From the NCBI RefSeq assembly GCF_006547145.1, contig NZ_CP041244.1:5704001-5768000 (forward strand): a stretch of DNA of 64,000 bases. The letters run 5' to 3'. The notes beneath the pieces are model-generated. The model saw only the letters and a list, made by a program, of their open reading frames with translations, had not been told where the DNA came from and did not search any database. The stretch's first letter is position 1. Each line of letters starts with the position of its first letter. The translations under genes and the position numbers were made by a program. Positions 23,755-31,583 of the stretch are shown piece by piece. The DNA is from Actinomadura sp. WMMA1423. Lineage in GTDB: Bacteria; Actinomycetota; Actinomycetes; Streptosporangiales; Streptosporangiaceae.

Positions 23755-25260
23755 TCAGCCGGCCCGTACCGCCGGGCGGGCCTTCGGCGCCTTGCCCCGC
23801 TCGGCCGCGCGGACGATGCCCGTGCACATCCCGCCGAAGATCCGTTCGTGGAACGGGCGGAACGCCCACCAGTACGCGTGGCCCGCGAGGCCCCGGGGAT
23901 GGAACAGGGCCCGCTGCGTGAGGGACGTCCTGGAGTCGTCGGTGTGCACCCGGAACTCCAGCCAGGCCAGCCCCGGCAGCCGCATCTCCGCGCGGAGCCG
24001 CAGCAGCCGCCCCTGCTCGATCTCCTCCACGCGCCAGAAGTCCACCGTCTCCCCGATCCGCAGCAGGCGCGGGTCGCGGCGGCCGCGCCGCAGACCGACC
24101 CCGCCCACCAGCCGGTCGAGGACGCCCCGCGCCTGCCAGGCGACGGGGAAGGAGTACCAGCCGCGGTCCCCGCCGATCCCCTCGACCACCTCCCACAGCC
24201 GCTCCGGCGGCGCGCTCGTCCAGCGGACCTGCTCGTCGGTGTAGAGGCTGCCGCCCGCCCAGTCGGGGTCGGTCGGCAGCGGGTCGCTGGGCGCGCCGGG
24301 CGTGCTCGCCGACGACCAGCGGGTGGCGACGTCCGCCTGCCGGACGCGGCGCAGCGCCCGCTCCACCGAGCGCTCGAACCCGATCGGCCCGTCCGGGGGC
24401 GGCGGTATGTACTCGGCGATGTCGTTCTCCCTGCACACGACCTCGTTGCGCAGCGACTCCACCAGCGGCCGTGCCAGGGCGCCCGGGACGGGGGTGATGG
24501 CGCCCACCCAGTGGCTCGACAGGCTCGGGCTCAGCACCGGGACCGGGACGATGATCCGCGGCTTCAGTCCCGCGACGCGCGCGTACCCGCGGATCATCTC
24601 GGCGTAGGTGAGCACGTCCGGACCGCCGATGTCGAACCCCCGGTTGACGTCCGGGGGCAGGTCCGCGGAGGCGACCAGGTAGTACAGGACGTCCTGGATC
24701 GCGATCGGCTGGATGCGGGTGCGCACCCAGCGCGGCGTGACCATGACCGGCAGCCGCTCGGTCAGGTAGCGCAGCATCTCGAACGACGCCGAGCCCGCAC
24801 CGATGATCACCGCGGCGCGCAGCCACGCGGTCGGGACGCCGCCGTCCAGCAGGATCCGGGCCACCTCGGCGCGGGACCGCAGGTGCGGCGACAGCTCCCC
24901 CTCCGGTTCCATCCCGCCGAGGTAGACCAGCCGCCGGACGCCCGCCTCCCGCGCCGCGCGCGAGAACGTGCGGGCGGCGAGGCGGTCGGTCTCCGCGAAG
25001 CCTCCGTCGCCGCCGATGGCGTGGATCAGGTAGTAGGCGACCTCCACGCCCTCCAGGGCCCGCCGGGAGGATTCGGGGTCGGTCGCGTCGGCCTCCACGA
25101 TCTCGACCCGGTCCGCCCACGGGTGGTCGCGGAGCCGCCGGGCCGAGCGCGCCATGCAGCGCACCCGGAAGCCCGCGTCCAGGAGCTTCGGCACCAGGCG
25201 GCCCCCGATGTAGCCGGTGGCTCCCGTGACGAGGCAGGTCCGCCCATTACCGGTGTCCAT
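23755..25260 (-). CDS. NAD(P)-binding SDR fused to a DUF2867 domain
   Basis: A 501-aa two-domain protein. The N-terminal half is an atypical SDR (CLVTGATGYIGGRLVPKLL, YYLIHAIGG, VYLGGMEPEG). The C-terminal part, about residues 340-480, is a DUF2867 SRPBCC-like domain (WYSFPVAWQARGVLDRLVGG, RLRAEMRLPGLAWLEFRV). Such fusions are common beside photolyase and carotenoid genes in actinobacteria, but the reaction is unknown. It lies between the photolyase and crtI on the same strand, separated from them by 105 and 213 bp. Confidence 0.85.
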   Translation of the reverse strand: MDTGNGRTCLVTGATGYIGGRLVPKLLDAGFRVRCMARSARRLRDHPWADRVEIVEADATDPESSRRALEGVEVAYYLIHAIGGDGGFAETDRLAARTFSRAAREAGVRRLVYLGGMEPEGELSPHLRSRAEVARILLDGGVPTAWLRAAVIIGAGSASFEMLRYLTERLPVMVTPRWVRTRIQPIAIQDVLYYLVASADLPPDVNRGFDIGGPDVLTYAEMIRGYARVAGLKPRIIVPVPVLSPSLSSHWVGAITPVPGALARPLVESLRNEVVCRENDIAEYIPPPPDGPIGFERSVERALRRVRQADVATRWSSASTPGAPSDPLPTDPDWAGGSLYTDEQVRWTSAPPERLWEVVEGIGGDRGWYSFPVAWQARGVLDRLVGGVGLRRGRRDPRLLRIGETVDFWRVEEIEQGRLLRLRAEMRLPGLAWLEFRVHTDDSRTSLTQRALFHPRGLAGHAYWWAFRPFHERIFGGMCTGIVRAAERGKAPKARPAVRAG

Positions 25261-25316
25261 GCGTCTCCTCGTTCGGTCGTCCGCGGGGACGGTCCTCGCC
25301 GCCCGCGGCGGTGGTC

Positions 25317-25376
25317 GGGGTCGTCGGTCGCGGGGTCGTCGGTCGCGGGGGGATCGGTCGCGGGGTCATCGGTCGT
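25317..25376. repeat. Four 15-bp tandem repeats running into the photolyase stop codon
   Basis: The unit GGGGTCGTCGGTCGC occurs at 25317-25331 and 25332-25346, then as GGGGGGATCGGTCGC (25347-25361) and GGGGTCATCGGTCGT (25362-25376). The last copy contains the stop codon of the photolyase gene (25366-25368). It looks like replication slippage; on the minus strand it is a C-rich rut-like tract that could influence Rho-dependent termination. Confidence 0.7.
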
Positions 25377-26664
25377 CGGGGGCGAGGATGGGCGGCGGGT
25401 AGTCGAGATGCCGCCTCCGGTCCTCGTCCAGCGCCCAGGGGCGGTGGACGCGGGCCCCTTCGACGCCGGCCAGCTCGGGGACGTACCTGCGGACGTAGTC
25501 GCCGCGCGGGTCGAACCGCGACGCCTGCCGGAACGGGTTCATCACCTGGTCGGGCCGCGTGCTGTTCCCCGTCCCGGCGACCCACTGCCAGTTCCCCGCG
25601 TTGTCGGCTATGTCGCCGTCGGCGAGCAGCTCGTTGAAGTGGCCCAGGCCGAGCCGCCAGTCGATGCCGAGGTCGCGGGTCAGGAAGGAGGCGGTGATGA
25701 GCCGGGCGCGGTTGTGCATGAACCCCTCGCGGCGGAGCTGGCGCATTCCGGCGTCCACGATCGGGATGCCGGTCGTGCCGTCGCGCCACGCGGCGAAGCC
25801 GTCCTCGTCGTCCTTCCAGGTCTGGCCGCGGGGCCGGTAGTCGCGCCGGGGGAGGCCTGGGAACGCGGCGGCGACCTGGTGGTGGAAGTCCCGCCACGCC
25901 AGCTGGCGCCGGAAGGCGTCCGGCGCGGAGCCGGCCAGCTCGCGCGGCGAGACGCAGCCGAACTTCAGGTACGGGCCGAGCCGGGACGTGCGGTCGGCGG
26001 CGAGATCGTCGCGGACCCGGTCGTACTCCGCCGCGTCCTCGCGCAGCCACGCCTCCAGGCGTTCGCGCCCCTTCGTCTCTCCGCCCGGCGCGAGGTCGGG
26101 GGACGGCGTGCCCGGGACCAGCTCGGCCAGGCGCGGCAACGCGCCCGGCTCCACGCCGGACGGCAGCCGGACCTCCTTCGGCGCGTCCACGGCCGGACGC
26201 CACCGGACCTCCTCCCAGGCCCGCCAGTACGGGGTGAACACCTTGTAGTGATCGCCGCTGGCGGGGGTGAGGTCACCGGGCGGGACGACCGTGATGCCGG
26301 GAAGGACCGACACCTCCAGTCCGAGTTCGCGGAGGCGGGCGAGGCGCCGGGCCGCGTACGCGGACCGCTCGTCGGCGAGCAGCAGCGAGCGCGCGCCGGT
26401 CTCGCGGGCGAGCCGGGCGGTCTCGCGGGCCGGGTCGCCGCGCCGCACCACGAGGTCCCCGCCCAGCTCGGTCAGCGACCTTCGCAGGTCGGCGAGGCTG
26501 TCGAGGAGGAACCGGACGCGGTTCGGCGCGGCGAACGGGCCGCCGAGGATCGCGTCGTCGAAGACGAAGACCGGCACGACCCGCCCGGCCCCGCACGCCG
26601 CGGCGAGGGCGGGGTTGTCGCGCACCCGCAGGTCGCGGGTGAACAGCAGGATCGAGGTGTCCAT
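25366..26664 (-). CDS. phrB: Class I deoxyribodipyrimidine photolyase
   Basis: A 432-aa flavoprotein repairing UV-induced pyrimidine dimers with light. The N-terminal antenna domain (ILLFTRDLRVRDNPALAAA, VFVFDDAIL) is followed by the FAD domain (FGCVSPREL, LAWRDFHHQ, IPIVDAGMRQL, GFMHNRARLI, NWQWVAGTGNSTRP). The final conserved part reads FRQASRFDPRGDYVRRYVPEL. The start at 26664 (MDTSILLFTRDLR) overlaps the TspO stop by 1 nt, so the two are one transcript. The C-terminal codons are inside the 15-bp tandem repeat. Confidence 0.95.
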   Translation of the reverse strand: MDTSILLFTRDLRVRDNPALAAACGAGRVVPVFVFDDAILGGPFAAPNRVRFLLDSLADLRRSLTELGGDLVVRRGDPARETARLARETGARSLLLADERSAYAARRLARLRELGLEVSVLPGITVVPPGDLTPASGDHYKVFTPYWRAWEEVRWRPAVDAPKEVRLPSGVEPGALPRLAELVPGTPSPDLAPGGETKGRERLEAWLREDAAEYDRVRDDLAADRTSRLGPYLKFGCVSPRELAGSAPDAFRRQLAWRDFHHQVAAAFPGLPRRDYRPRGQTWKDDEDGFAAWRDGTTGIPIVDAGMRQLRREGFMHNRARLITASFLTRDLGIDWRLGLGHFNELLADGDIADNAGNWQWVAGTGNSTRPDQVMNPFRQASRFDPRGDYVRRYVPELAGVEGARVHRPWALDEDRRRHLDYPPPILAPDDR

Positions 26665-27206
26665 CACCTGAGTCTTCGGAGCAGCGGGCGCGAGCGGTTG
26701 CGGTAGGCGATGTCGCCGTTCAGCGCGGTGGCGAACGCGCACCACGCCGCGTACGGGACGAGGGCGGTGGCCGCGACCCGGTCGGTGCGGGCCGTGCGGC
26801 GGATCAGTTCGGCGTTGCTGGCGTCCAGCAGGAGCGTGCCCGCGACCCCCGCGTTCGGGCTGCGGCGGCCGAAGAACAGGTGGTTCCACCCCGCGTTCAG
26901 CACCAGGTTGACGCCCAGGCTCGCGGCCAGGGCGCGGCGCGGGCGGCCCCGCGTCCTCAGCAGCGCGCGCCCGCCCGCCCAGGCGACCGTGGCGTAGAGG
27001 GGCGTCCACACGACCCCGAACGCCCACGAAGGCGGCTGCCACGGCGGCTTCCTCAGCGCCCGGTACCAGCGGCTGTCGGCGTCGACCGCCTTGCCCCCGG
27101 CCGCTGCCGCCGCCGTCACCGCCGCCGCGGTGGCTCCGTAGACCGCCCACCGGCTGCTCGTCCGGACGCGGTGCCTCGTCGTGTCCTGCTCGTTCGTCGG
27201 CTCCAT
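26664..27206 (-). CDS. tspO: TspO/MBR-family tryptophan-rich sensory protein
   Basis: A 180-aa membrane protein with five transmembrane helices expected. Family motifs are WYRALRKPPWQPPSWAFGVVW, LNAGWNHLFFGRR and VPYAAWCAFATALNGDIAYRN. TspO proteins bind porphyrins and in Rhodobacter modulate carotenoid and photosynthesis gene expression. An extra ~25-residue hydrophilic N-terminus precedes the first helix. It heads the leftward tspO-phrB unit and is divergent from the B12 photoreceptor gene, so light control is likely. Confidence 0.92.
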   Translation of the reverse strand: MEPTNEQDTTRHRVRTSSRWAVYGATAAAVTAAAAAGGKAVDADSRWYRALRKPPWQPPSWAFGVVWTPLYATVAWAGGRALLRTRGRPRRALAASLGVNLVLNAGWNHLFFGRRSPNAGVAGTLLLDASNAELIRRTARTDRVAATALVPYAAWCAFATALNGDIAYRNRSRPLLRRLR

Positions 27207-27324
27207 GGCCGGGACCCTTCCCGCTCCCGCGCCTTCCGCACGTCCGCATTGGCGGAGGTCAACGCGTCCGCGGCCGCTCCCGGATGCAACCGGGAGGCGC
27301 GGTCGCGGCGAAATCCAGTGAGAC

Positions 27325-27347
27325 CGTACGGCCGGCCGGGCCGTACG
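27325..27347. promoter_or_regulatory. Inverted repeat in the tspO-litR divergent gap
   Basis: CGTACGGCC (27325-27333) and GGCCGTACG (27339-27347) are perfect arms around GGCCG. The element is 36 nt upstream of the LitR start and 119 nt from the TspO start. It could be an operator or an RNA hairpin in the litR leader. The rest of 27207-27382 shows nothing definite. Confidence 0.45.
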
Positions 27348-27382
27348 CTGTGCCGTCGGAGCAGCACAGGAGACCGAAGAGC

Positions 27383-28315
27383 ATGCGCGGGGAGACGGAC
27401 CGGGAGCCGGGGCTGGGCGTGGGCGCGGTGGCGCGGCGCCTGGGCCTCGCGGCCGCGACCCTGCGCACGTGGGACCGCAGGTACGGCATCGGTCCGAGCG
27501 GGCGCAGCCCGGGCGGCCACCGCCGCTACACGCCCGCCGACGTGGCGCGCCTGGAAGCGATGCAGCGGCTGATCCTCGCGGGCGCCCCGCCGGGCGAGGC
27601 CGCCCACGCCGCGCTGCGTGAACCGCCCCCCGCCCCGCGCTCGCCGCGCGGGCACGGCGCGGGCGGCAACCGGGTGCCCGTCGGCGAGGCGCCCGGTGGA
27701 GCGGACACGGCCGAGGCGCGCGGGCTGGCCCGGGCGGCGATGGCGCTGGACGTCCCCGCGATGACCGCCGCCCTCAGGGCCGCGATCGCGCGGGACGGGG
27801 TCGTGCGGGCGTGGGACGGGCTGATGGTCCCGGTCCTGGTCGGCATCGGCCGCAAGCACGCGGCGGGCGGCGACTGCGTCGAGGTCGAGCACCTGCTGAC
27901 CACGGTGGTGCTCGGCCGCCTGGCGGAGGTTCAGCCGCCCGAGAGGCCGCTGAACGTCCGGCCCGTCCTGCTCGCCTGCGCCCCGGAGGAGCAGCACAGC
28001 CTGCCGCTCTACGCGCTGGCCGCCGCCCTGGCGCAGGCAGGCGTCGCGTCAAGCCTGCTGGGGGCGCGGTTGCCCGCGGACGCCCTCGCCGCCGCGATCC
28101 GGCGCACCGGGCCGGGCGCCGTCTTCGTCTGGTCGCAGACCGCCGAGACCGGCGACCCGGAGTGGCTGGCCGGCCTGCCGGGCACCCGGCCGGCGGTGCG
28201 GCTCGTGGTCGGCGGACCGGGCTGGCGGCGGGACCGGCTGCCGGACGCCGCCCGGCTCGCGACAAGCCTTTCCCAAGCCGTCACCGAGATTTTGGACGGC
28301 CCCGCGGCCCCCTGA
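27383..28315 (+). CDS. litR: B12-dependent light-sensing MerR-family repressor (LitR/CarH type)
   Basis: A 310-aa photoreceptor. Its N-terminal MerR helix-turn-helix is GVGAVARRLGLAAATLRTWDRRYG, with GRSPGGHRRYTPADV as the wing. The B12 module has W144, VEVEH (H170) and EEQHSLP (H205), matching the Trp-His and upper-ligand His of Thermus CarH. In the dark adenosylcobalamin-bound tetramers repress; light breaks them. AGGAGA at 27368-27373 supports ATG 27383. It is followed by an ECF sigma gene, as in the litR-litS systems of streptomycetes, and is divergent from tspO-phrB. An unusual low-complexity insert lies at residues 81-107. Confidence 0.9.
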   Translation: MRGETDREPGLGVGAVARRLGLAAATLRTWDRRYGIGPSGRSPGGHRRYTPADVARLEAMQRLILAGAPPGEAAHAALREPPPAPRSPRGHGAGGNRVPVGEAPGGADTAEARGLARAAMALDVPAMTAALRAAIARDGVVRAWDGLMVPVLVGIGRKHAAGGDCVEVEHLLTTVVLGRLAEVQPPERPLNVRPVLLACAPEEQHSLPLYALAAALAQAGVASSLLGARLPADALAAAIRRTGPGAVFVWSQTAETGDPEWLAGLPGTRPAVRLVVGGPGWRRDRLPDAARLATSLSQAVTEILDGPAAP

Positions 28316-28361
28316 TTCACCGCGAAAGCGGCGCGCCTCCCCACCCCCGCGCCCCGCCGGG

Positions 28362-28391
28362 TTGGACAATGCCCGCGGAATCGACTATGAA
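28362..28391 (+). promoter_or_regulatory. Probable promoter of the ECF sigma gene
   Basis: TTGGAC (28362-28367), 18 nt, TATGAA (28386-28391) lies 39 nt upstream of the sigma factor start. The local sequence is more AT-rich than its surroundings. A LitR-repressed housekeeping promoter is expected here in this system, but no operator is obvious. Confidence 0.45.
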
Positions 28392-28429
28392 CAAGTTTTG
28401 AAACGATTCCTTCGGGAAAGGCCCAGCTC

Positions 28430-28942
28430 ATGAACCTGGGAGAGCGGCTCGCCCGCGGTGACGAGACCGCGCTTGCCGAGTGCTACACCGTGCTCGGCCC
28501 GCTCGTGCGCCGCCACGTCGTCCGGCTCGTGCCCCGGCACGCGGTGGACGACGTCGTCCAGCTGGTCTTCCTGGAGGTGTGGCGGTCGCGCGGGCGCTTC
28601 GACCCGGAACGCGCCCTGGAGCCCTGGGTCCTCGCCATCGCCCGCAGGCGCGCCATCGACCAGCTCCGCGCCGAGGCCCGCCACTACCGCAGGACTCTGC
28701 CCCTGGAGGAGCACGCCGAGCTGCCCGCCGCCCGGACGCCCGACGCCTCGCCGTCGGTGGAGACCGCCTGCGACGTCCGGGACGCCCTGGCGGTGCTGCC
28801 CATGCCGCAGCGGCAGGCGATCGTGCTGGCCCACTTCGGCCAGCTGACGCAGACGGAGATCGCCGACCGGCTCTCCGTCCCGCTCGGCACGGTGAAGGCG
28901 CGCACGGCCCGCGGCCTGCGCCGGATGAGAGAGCTCCTGTGA
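28430..28942 (+). CDS. litS: ECF sigma factor, LitS-like
   Basis: A 170-aa group IV sigma factor. Region 2 is DDVVQLVFLEVWRSRGRFDPER, with LEPWVLAIARRRAIDQLR after it. Region 4 is LPMPQRQAIVLAHFGQLTQTEIADRLSVPLGTVKARTARGLRRM. It follows litR and precedes a YbgA-like gene by a GTGA overlap. In the known litR-litS system light releases LitR, LitS accumulates and drives crt and phr promoters. That function is inferred from neighbourhood. GGAAAGG lies at 28415-28421. Confidence 0.88.
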   Translation: MNLGERLARGDETALAECYTVLGPLVRRHVVRLVPRHAVDDVVQLVFLEVWRSRGRFDPERALEPWVLAIARRRAIDQLRAEARHYRRTLPLEEHAELPAARTPDASPSVETACDVRDALAVLPMPQRQAIVLAHFGQLTQTEIADRLSVPLGTVKARTARGLRRMRELL

Positions 28943-29913
28943 CCGCCGGCGGCCCCTACCCGCGCCCCAGGCTGGCGGTGTCGAGCTGCCTGCTCGGCGC
29001 GCCGGTCCGGTACAACGCGAGCCACAGCCGCGACCGGTTCCTCACCGACGTGCTGGACCCGCACGTCGACTGGGTCCCGGTATGCCCCGAGATGGAGATC
29101 GGCCTCGGGACGCCGCGCCCCACGCTCCGGCTGCGCACCGACGGGCACCTCGTCACCAGGGACGGGACCGCGGACCACACCGCCGCGATGACCGCGCTCG
29201 CCGAGACCCGCATGCCCCAGCTGGAGGACCTGGACGGCTACGTGCTCAAGTCGCGCTCACCGTCCTGCGGGCTGTTCCGCCTGCCCCGCTACGCCTCCGG
29301 CCTGCCCGGTGAGCGCACCGACGGCCAGCCCGTGGACCGCCGGGGCCGCGGCGTGTTCGCGGACCTCGTCCGCGAGGCGCTCCCGGACCTGCCCGCCGAG
29401 GAGGACGGCCGGCTCCGCGACCCCCTCCTGCGCGAGCACTTCATCGAGCGCATCTTCGCCCACGCCCGGCTCCGCGAGCTCTTCGCCGCCGACTGGCGCC
29501 CCCGCGACCTGGTCGCCTTCCACAGCCGCCACAAGCTGCAGATCCTCGCCCACGACCCGTCCGCCTACCAGGCGCTCGGACGGATCGTCGCGGACGCGGG
29601 GTGCCGCCCGCGCGGGGAGCTGGAGGAGGACTACCGGCGCGCGTTCGGCGCGGCGCTCGCCGTCCGCCCCAAACGGGGCCGCCACATGAACGCCCTCCAG
29701 CACGTCTTCGGGATGCTCAGCGACCACCTCGACGACACCCGCCGCCACGACCTCCTGGACGCCATCGAGACCTACCGGCAGGGCCAGGCACCCCTGAGCG
29801 TCCCCATCGCCCTGCTGCGCCACCACGCCATGGGCGAGGGTGTGGACTACCTGACCCAGCAGACCTACCTGGACCCCTACCCCGCCGACCTGGTCCTCCG
29901 CCATTACCTGTGA
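28939..29913 (+). CDS. DUF523-DUF1722 protein (YbgA-like, photolyase-associated)
   Basis: A 324-aa protein. The DUF523 domain comes first (LAVSSCLLGAPVRYN, VCPEMEIGLGTPRPTLRL, KSRSPSCGLF, conserved cysteines). A DUF1722/YbgA domain follows (LVAFHSRHKLQILAHDPSAYQALGRIV, MNALQHVFGML). In E. coli ybgA lies directly upstream of phr, and the fusion often occurs near photolyases. It starts with GTG at 28939 overlapping the sigma factor stop. This links it to the light regulon. DUF523 cysteines suggest a metal or Fe-S site, but biochemical function is unproven. Confidence 0.88.
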   Translation: MTAGGPYPRPRLAVSSCLLGAPVRYNASHSRDRFLTDVLDPHVDWVPVCPEMEIGLGTPRPTLRLRTDGHLVTRDGTADHTAAMTALAETRMPQLEDLDGYVLKSRSPSCGLFRLPRYASGLPGERTDGQPVDRRGRGVFADLVREALPDLPAEEDGRLRDPLLREHFIERIFAHARLRELFAADWRPRDLVAFHSRHKLQILAHDPSAYQALGRIVADAGCRPRGELEEDYRRAFGAALAVRPKRGRHMNALQHVFGMLSDHLDDTRRHDLLDAIETYRQGQAPLSVPIALLRHHAMGEGVDYLTQQTYLDPYPADLVLRHYL

Positions 29914-29932
29914 CGACTCAGCCTGTGACGGC

Positions 29933-31441
29933 TCAGGCGGGCTCCAGGCTCCGGTCGGCGTCGGGCTCCACCGCCGCCAGGGACGGCTCGCCGGCGGCCC
30001 GCGCGCGCTTGGGCAGCAGGAACGCGACCCCGACCATCAGCAGGGACAGCGCCGCGCTGACCACGAACGCCAGCCGCATCCCGTCGAGCTGGGCGAGCGC
30101 GGCGGTGACGCCGTCCGCGACCCGGCTCTCGGCGCGTCCGGCCATCACGGTCACCACCAGCGCCGTCCCGAAGGCCGCGGCGACCTGCTGGAGCGTGCCC
30201 AGCATGGAGCTGCCGTGCGAGTACAGGGAGGCCGGGAGCGCCCCGAGGCCGAGGGTGAACACCGGGGTGAACGCCGCCGCCAGCGACACCATGAGCAGCG
30301 AGTGCAGGCCGAGCACCTGCCAGTACGGCATGGTCTCCGAGATCTGGGTGAACCCGGCCAGGGCGAGCACGATGCCCGCCGCCCCGGGGATGATGAGGAT
30401 CCGCCCGCCGAAGCGGTCGAAGAGCCGTCCCACCGCGGGGCCGAGCAGCCCCATCGCCAGCCCGCCGGGCATCATCAGCAGGCCGGTCTCCAGCGGCGTG
30501 AGGCCGCGCAGGTTCTGCAGGTAGATCGGCAGCAGGATCATCGAGCCCATCATCGCCATGAAGCCGAGCGACATCAGGAGCAGGGACAGGGCGTAGACCG
30601 GGTGCCGCAGGACGCGCAGGTCCAGCAGCGGGACGCCGCGCCGCTGCAACCGGAGCTGCCGGACCGCGAAGACCGCGATCGTGACGGCCCCGACCGCGAC
30701 GATCAGCGCGGGGACCACCGCGCCGCCCTGCCCGAACCGGCTCAGCCCGTACACCAGCGAACCGAACCCGAAGGCGGCGGCCGCGACGCTGAACCAGTCG
30801 ATCGTGCCCGGCCGCGGCTCCCCGACGTTCTCCAGCCGCGCGAGGCCGCGCCAGGCGATCAGGGCCGCGACCGGCAGCACCGCCGCGAACAGCAGCCGCC
30901 ACGAGCCGAGCTGCAGGATCAGGCCGGACACCGCCGGGCCCATCGCGGGCGCGACCGAGATCGCCATGGTCACGGTGCCCATCACCCGGCCGCGGTCGTT
31001 CTCGGGGACGACGGTCATCAGCGTCGTCATCAGCAGCGGCATCATCACCGCGGTGCCGGTCGCCTGGACGATCCGCGCGACCAGCAGCACCTCGAACACC
31101 GGCGCGACCGCCGCCAGCGCCGTCCCGGCGAGGAACACGCCCATCGCGGTGGCGTAGGCGCGGCGGGTGGTGACCCGCTGCAGGAACCAGCCCGTCACCG
31201 GGATCACCGCGGCCATGGTCAGCATGAACGCCGTGGAGAGCCACTGCGCGGCCTGCTCGGTGACGCGCATGTCCGCCATCAGCCGCGGGATGGCGTTGAT
31301 CATGACCGTCTCGTTCAGGATGACCACGAACGTCGCCATCACCAGCAGCCGCACCACGGCGGGCGTCCTGCCCCTCCCACCGGCCCCCGCGGCCTCGGCC
31401 CCCGGCACCTCGCCGCCCACCTGCTCATGCGTTGTCGTCAT
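29933..31441 (-). CDS. MFS multidrug exporter, DHA2 family
   Basis: A 502-aa protein with about 14 membrane segments. VVILNETVMINAIPRLMADM is TM1, GWFLQRVTTRRAYATAMG covers motif A, and PAMGPAVSGLILQLGSWRLLF is the motif C region. It is close to the LmrB/FarB branch rather than the exporter at 13819. The start at 31441 (MTTTHEQ) was chosen over 31462. It converges with the YbgA-like gene, with 19 nt between stops. Nothing in context shows its substrate. Confidence 0.9.
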   Translation of the reverse strand: MTTTHEQVGGEVPGAEAAGAGGRGRTPAVVRLLVMATFVVILNETVMINAIPRLMADMRVTEQAAQWLSTAFMLTMAAVIPVTGWFLQRVTTRRAYATAMGVFLAGTALAAVAPVFEVLLVARIVQATGTAVMMPLLMTTLMTVVPENDRGRVMGTVTMAISVAPAMGPAVSGLILQLGSWRLLFAAVLPVAALIAWRGLARLENVGEPRPGTIDWFSVAAAAFGFGSLVYGLSRFGQGGAVVPALIVAVGAVTIAVFAVRQLRLQRRGVPLLDLRVLRHPVYALSLLLMSLGFMAMMGSMILLPIYLQNLRGLTPLETGLLMMPGGLAMGLLGPAVGRLFDRFGGRILIIPGAAGIVLALAGFTQISETMPYWQVLGLHSLLMVSLAAAFTPVFTLGLGALPASLYSHGSSMLGTLQQVAAAFGTALVVTVMAGRAESRVADGVTAALAQLDGMRLAFVVSAALSLLMVGVAFLLPKRARAAGEPSLAAVEPDADRSLEPA

Positions 31442-31539
31442 ACCGGAGTAGACCCGCCCCACCGACGAAACTCATCGCTCCATTCGAAAACACTTACGAA
31501 TCCCCGGCCGGCCCCGAGGCCAAGGACCGCAGGAACGGG

Positions 31540-31573
31540 ACCGGGACGCGGGGCCGGGGCCCTGCGTCCCGGT
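31540..31573 (-). terminator. Hairpin downstream of the beta-propeller gene
   Basis: ACCGGGACGC (31540-31549) pairs with GCGTCCCGGT (31564-31573), extended by three to four further GC pairs inside. It begins 10 nt after the stop of the leftward beta-propeller gene and lies in the 142-bp gap before the exporter gene. Confidence 0.6.
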
Positions 31574-31583
31574 TCGGGGGCGG

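Noticed and set aside
22040..25120. Upstream extension of the phytoene synthase frame
   Set aside because: The open frame continues through crtI and the SDR gene in another frame by GC bias alone. CrtB homology begins at MTLTASYEHC (22039).
25317..25376. Tandem repeats considered as a CRISPR array
   Set aside because: Units are 15 bp, directly adjacent, without spacers, and no cas genes are near.
27207..27382. Cobalamin riboswitch ahead of the B12 photoreceptor gene
   Set aside because: Only a simple inverted repeat is present. I found no B12-box-like element or multi-stem layout.
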